NCBI RefSeq assembly: GCF_026151205.1
Contig: NW_026971974.1
Location: forward strand, 1 to 12,061
Length of the DNA stretch: 12,061 bases
Reading direction: 5' to 3'
Source: Bolinopsis microptera
Lineage: Eukaryota > Ctenophora > Tentaculata > Lobata > Bolinopsidae
The notes beneath the pieces are model-generated. The model searched no databases and had not been told where the DNA came from. It worked only from the letters and a program-made list of their open reading frames with translations. The translations under genes and the position numbers were made by a program. Of this stretch, positions 10,140-12,061 are shown in pieces (the stretch's first letter is position 1; each line of letters begins with the position of its first letter).

Positions 10140-10271
10140 TCATCCCTCCACTATCTTGGAAATGGTATAGTCAACTGTTTTGAAGCACTGGGAAATGTCC
10201 AGATATTCCAAGTGTTTAAGGGGTTTTAGTAGAGGGAGTGTAAATCCTTTACAGCGGAATAGATCGAGCAA
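10140..10271 (-). CDS. FBXL4-like gene, leucine-rich-repeat exon (truncated)
   Basis: A consensus acceptor (TTTTATTTCAG, AG at 10273-10272) opens this exon in phase 0, directly continuing the codon ending at 10456. The joined product reads CKKLK then LLDLFRCKGF, restoring the 11-residue Cys-to-Cys spacing of the FBXL4 leucine-rich repeat (human: CPNLQALNLSSC). A second repeat follows with LEYLDISQC. The frame gives 43 codons and then TGA at 10142-10140. Human FBXL4 has about 180 more residues here. Reading one frame over from the ATG at 10143 gives MKKKLTGSF and stays open to 10087. This resembles the next repeat (human ...CKKLRTLDL), so a one-base loss near 10143 is likely. Whether that is a sequencing error or a real mutation cannot be told. 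After this point the sequence becomes homopolymer-rich. Confidence 0.7.
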   Translation of the reverse strand: MLDLFRCKGFTLPLLKPLKHLEYLDISQCFKTVDYTISKIVEG

Positions 10272-10455
10272 CTGAAATAAAATAGGTAATTATGCTTAAT
10301 TTTAGGTAAGGATGAAGTAACTGAATCAAGATCTTCAATAACACTTCGAATTAATTGTTAAGAAACTTGTAATTAGGAATTAAAGGACATGTTGCAAGAT
10401 GGTTAGATATTGATGGAGTACAGGATAAGTTTATAATCGATAAATAATGAATAAC
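10272..10455 (-). other. Intron of the FBXL4-like gene (184 bp)
   Basis: Donor AAG|GTTATT at 10455-10454 and acceptor TTATTTCAG at 10273-10272 bound a 184-bp, AT-rich GT-AG intron in phase 0. Reading through it instead yields a 34-residue tail to a stop at 10353-10351 that breaks the leucine-rich-repeat spacing. Splicing restores the repeat pattern exactly. The donor is weak compared with GTAAGT. Confidence 0.65.
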
Positions 10456-11606
10456 CTTCAATTTCTTGCAGTGCGTTGCAAGACACATCAAAAACTCATC
10501 ATGAACAAAGTATTGGCAGTTTCTACATTTCAGCTCCAGAAGATTAGGAAGACTTTTCAGACTCTCAACTGCTACCTTTGAATCTATACTTCCATGGTTG
10601 AAGCCTGTCCATGACAAATCTAGTTTTGTAATGGCATGACTGTAATTTGAAGTGAGATTGACCAGAGTTTCTCCATTTATCTTTGTGTAATAAGGTTTGA
10701 AGTTCAACTCTTTGACAGCTGTTCTATCAGTCACCATCTTTTGAAACAATTGACAAACTTTAGCAACCTCAGCACGATGTCTAAAGTCTCCAATATAACT
10801 GATGATTATTTCTATAACTTCTGGTGGAAGGATATCAAAATAGTTTACTTTCGGTTCAGATTCACAAAACTGAGTTGCAGCTTCAGCAAGCTTTTCATCT
10901 TGTTTTGCAGCTTCTTTGTCCACAATTTTGAGACTTTTTAGCATCTTAGTGGGAATGGAGACTGAGACTGCTTTCTTTATACGCTTCATGAGATATTCAG
11001 ATGCTGTAATGCCTTTGGTCCAAGGATGACCTACAAGTTCCACAGCATCTAGCTCATGGTAGTACTCAGCCAGTTTATCGTCAAATTCCAAACGCAACCT
11101 ACAAGTAGCAATTGAGTTCTTGTCGAGTTTCGGTAACTTTGGAGTTGCTATAGTGTAAAGATGTTCACCTTTAAAACTGGCACCAGACCAAAGAACTTTC
11201 CAGCTTGACAAATGAGAGGTCCCCTCTGGAATTTCAGTTCCAAGATCTGATATTAATATTCTGACCAGCCCACCAGGACAGAATGTCTCATATACACGAA
11301 CATCAGTAGGATAGACTGGAATATCAAATTCAAGTTCTATGAAATCTGAGGCTTGGAACCAGCTAGGTTGGTGTCCAATCGGTCTATAATGTTTATGAAA
11401 AGGTAATGCATTCCAATATTTCCCGTATGTTCTGAAAACAAGTGATGAGACATGGTCTCCATAGGTTGAACCATTTATATAGGAACCAGGAGTTCCAGTG
11501 ACATTGCTTGCATCATAGGTACTGCTTCCTTCTGTGCCATATTCACTGCTATAGTCTGTTAAACGTGAAGCATACTGGTATTTTAACGTGACATCTTCAC
11601 TCATTA
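10456..11606 (-). CDS. FBXL4-like F-box and leucine-rich-repeat protein, main exon
   Basis: This exon encodes 383 residues counted from the ATG at 11604. Residues about 50-193 match the N-terminal beta-sandwich of FBXL4, with VFRTYG (56-61), ELEFDIPVYPTDVRVYET (90-107) and YYHELDAVEL (181-190). A charged, possibly helical linker spans about 205-248. The F-box is at about 255-297 (YFDILPPEVIEIIISYIGD), and leucine-rich repeats begin near 300 with KLDLSWTGF. By homology the protein is the substrate receptor of an SCF ubiquitin ligase on mitochondria. The F-box binds Skp1, and the mammalian protein promotes turnover of BNIP3 and NIX and so limits mitophagy. Human FBXL4 is 621 residues, so this exon is about 60 percent. 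The ATG at 11604 gives no obvious mitochondrial leader. An acceptor (GTTTTAG, AG at 11608-11607) permits an upstream exon, in which case the exon starts at 11606. Confidence 0.9.
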
Positions 11607-11629
11607 CTAAAACACTTTTAGTAATGAGT
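11599..11629. repeat. Perfect 14-bp inverted repeat over the putative start codon
   Basis: ACTCATTACTAAAA (11599-11612), a 3-base loop CAC, and TTTTAGTAATGAGT (11616-11629) form a perfect hairpin. The left arm contains the complement of the ATG at 11604-11602 and of the alternative acceptor TTTTAG at 11608-11607 of the FBXL4-like gene. Pairing ends at both outer flanks, so it is not an extended fold-back. Confidence 0.85.
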
Positions 11630-11799
11630 ACTCATCATCTTGATAACAACAAAACTCATTATAAATCGATGACAGAATCACAATGTTGTGGTGGAGCGCC
11701 CAGCACCATGCCAAAAAGTCAGAATCATTACAAATATTTTAAACTTGACGAAATCCCCCCGGCAACAGGGACATAGAAGAAAAAACACTGCAAATCAAC
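11607..11799 (-). other. Candidate first intron of the FBXL4-like gene (193 bp)
   Basis: Donor TTAG|GTTGAT at 11799-11798 and acceptor GTGTTTTAG at 11608-11607 enclose 193 bases in phase 1. The size is close to the neighbouring 184-bp intron. A branch-point-like ACTAAAA lies just before the acceptor, though closer to it than usual. If transcription starts within this stretch instead, it is 5' leader. Confidence 0.35.
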
Positions 11800-11860
11800 C
11801 TAATATTGACCCTCTGGCATGACCAATTTCAGCTCGCAAATGGAGTTGAAACCTCGCCAT
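11800..11860 (-). CDS. Candidate first coding exon of the FBXL4-like gene (mitochondrial leader-like)
   Basis: ATG at 11860-11858 in a favourable context (AAAAATGG) opens 20 codons plus one base: MARFQLHLRAEIGHARGSIL, then G. Joining that base to TA at 11606-11605 makes one valine codon and continues in frame into MSEDV. The peptide has arginines at positions 3, 9 and 16 and hydrophobic residues between them, as in mitochondrial targeting peptides, and FBXL4 is a mitochondrial protein. Without splicing the frame ends one codon later at a TGA. It does not resemble the human FBXL4 N-terminus in sequence, so the exon rests on phase, position and composition. The alternative is a start at 11604. 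Confidence 0.38.
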
Positions 11861-12061
11861 TTTTAGCAGGGCTGTAAAAAAAGGGCTATAGCATTCTTAG
11901 AATTTTGATTAAGGCTTTAAATTTTTTATAATTAACGTTGAAAGTGAAGTAAAATAGCCGTTAGAATAATGGCGTTATTTTAGCAAATGTTTAACCTGCG
12001 GTGTAAAAAAAGTTTGAGGGAACCTATGGCCCCAGGTAGGGCGGAATTTGGGGGTTTTTTT
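11861..12061 (-). promoter_or_regulatory. Upstream flank of the FBXL4-like gene
   Basis: This AT-rich stretch lies upstream of the candidate first exon. I see no strong TATA box or initiator; CTATAG near 11885-11890 is a poor match. An imperfect hairpin lies at 11950-11982: TAAAATAGCC, an 11-base loop, then GGCGTTATTTTA with two unpaired bases in the right arm. Homopolymer inflation resumes after about 12000. It is called a promoter region only by position. Confidence 0.25.

Noticed and set aside
10351-10455. Continuation of the FBXL4-like frame past 10456 to a stop at 10351
   Set aside because: It breaks the leucine-rich-repeat spacing. The spliced alternative restores it exactly and uses a consensus acceptor.
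10741-10941. Plus-strand open frame opposite the FBXL4-like exon
   Set aside because: It is an antisense shadow of a strongly supported coding exon.
11588-11776. Plus-strand 62-codon open frame across the FBXL4-like 5' region
   Set aside because: It has no motif or homology that I recognise and overlaps the start of the supported minus-strand gene and its candidate first intron.
1-12061. tRNA or rRNA genes
   Set aside because: I found no credible box A/box B pair with a cloverleaf and no rRNA-like conserved blocks by eye. The corrupted stretches could hide them.

Overview
The window looks like nuclear DNA from an invertebrate animal. Two things support this: an intron-bearing gene on the minus strand that encodes an FBXL4-type F-box/leucine-rich-repeat protein, and a second minus-strand terminal exon with a clean splice acceptor and a poly(A) signal. 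There are no bacterial operons, no Shine-Dalgarno sites and no dense coding. The genome is AT-rich, and the predicted introns are short (184 and 193 bp). I cannot name the species.

Sequence quality varies sharply and controls what can be read. About 1900-2440 and 10140-11990 look like ordinary DNA. Most of 2440-10140, and the ends before about 1200 and after about 12000, consist of inflated runs of all four bases (for example 16 T at 3961-3976, 12 C at 5455-5466, 10 G at 8849-8858). This texture fits an unpolished long-read consensus better than real sequence. Open frames there are mostly low-complexity Phe/Lys/Pro/Gly peptides and are not called.

Layout: 1-1190 is a degenerate satellite-like repeat built on TTGTC-containing words. 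1922-2134 (minus) is the last coding exon of an unrecognised small membrane protein, with AATAAA downstream. 2243-2389 (plus) is a doubtful 48-codon frame. 3542-3640 (plus) resembles the N-terminal motif of glycoside hydrolase family 2, as in beta-glucuronidase. 3926-4287 (minus) is an unidentified possible exon. 4601-10139 holds nothing I can support.

10140-11860 (minus) is the main gene: FBXL4-like, with a candidate first exon at 11800-11860, a large exon at 10456-11606 and a leucine-rich-repeat exon at 10140-10271. The C-terminal half of the repeat domain is missing because the gene runs into corrupted sequence.

The genes do not form a pathway together. I found no convincing undescribed biological system. 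The most useful observations are the exon structure and truncation of the FBXL4-like gene, the perfect hairpin over its possible start codon, and the extent of unreliable sequence.
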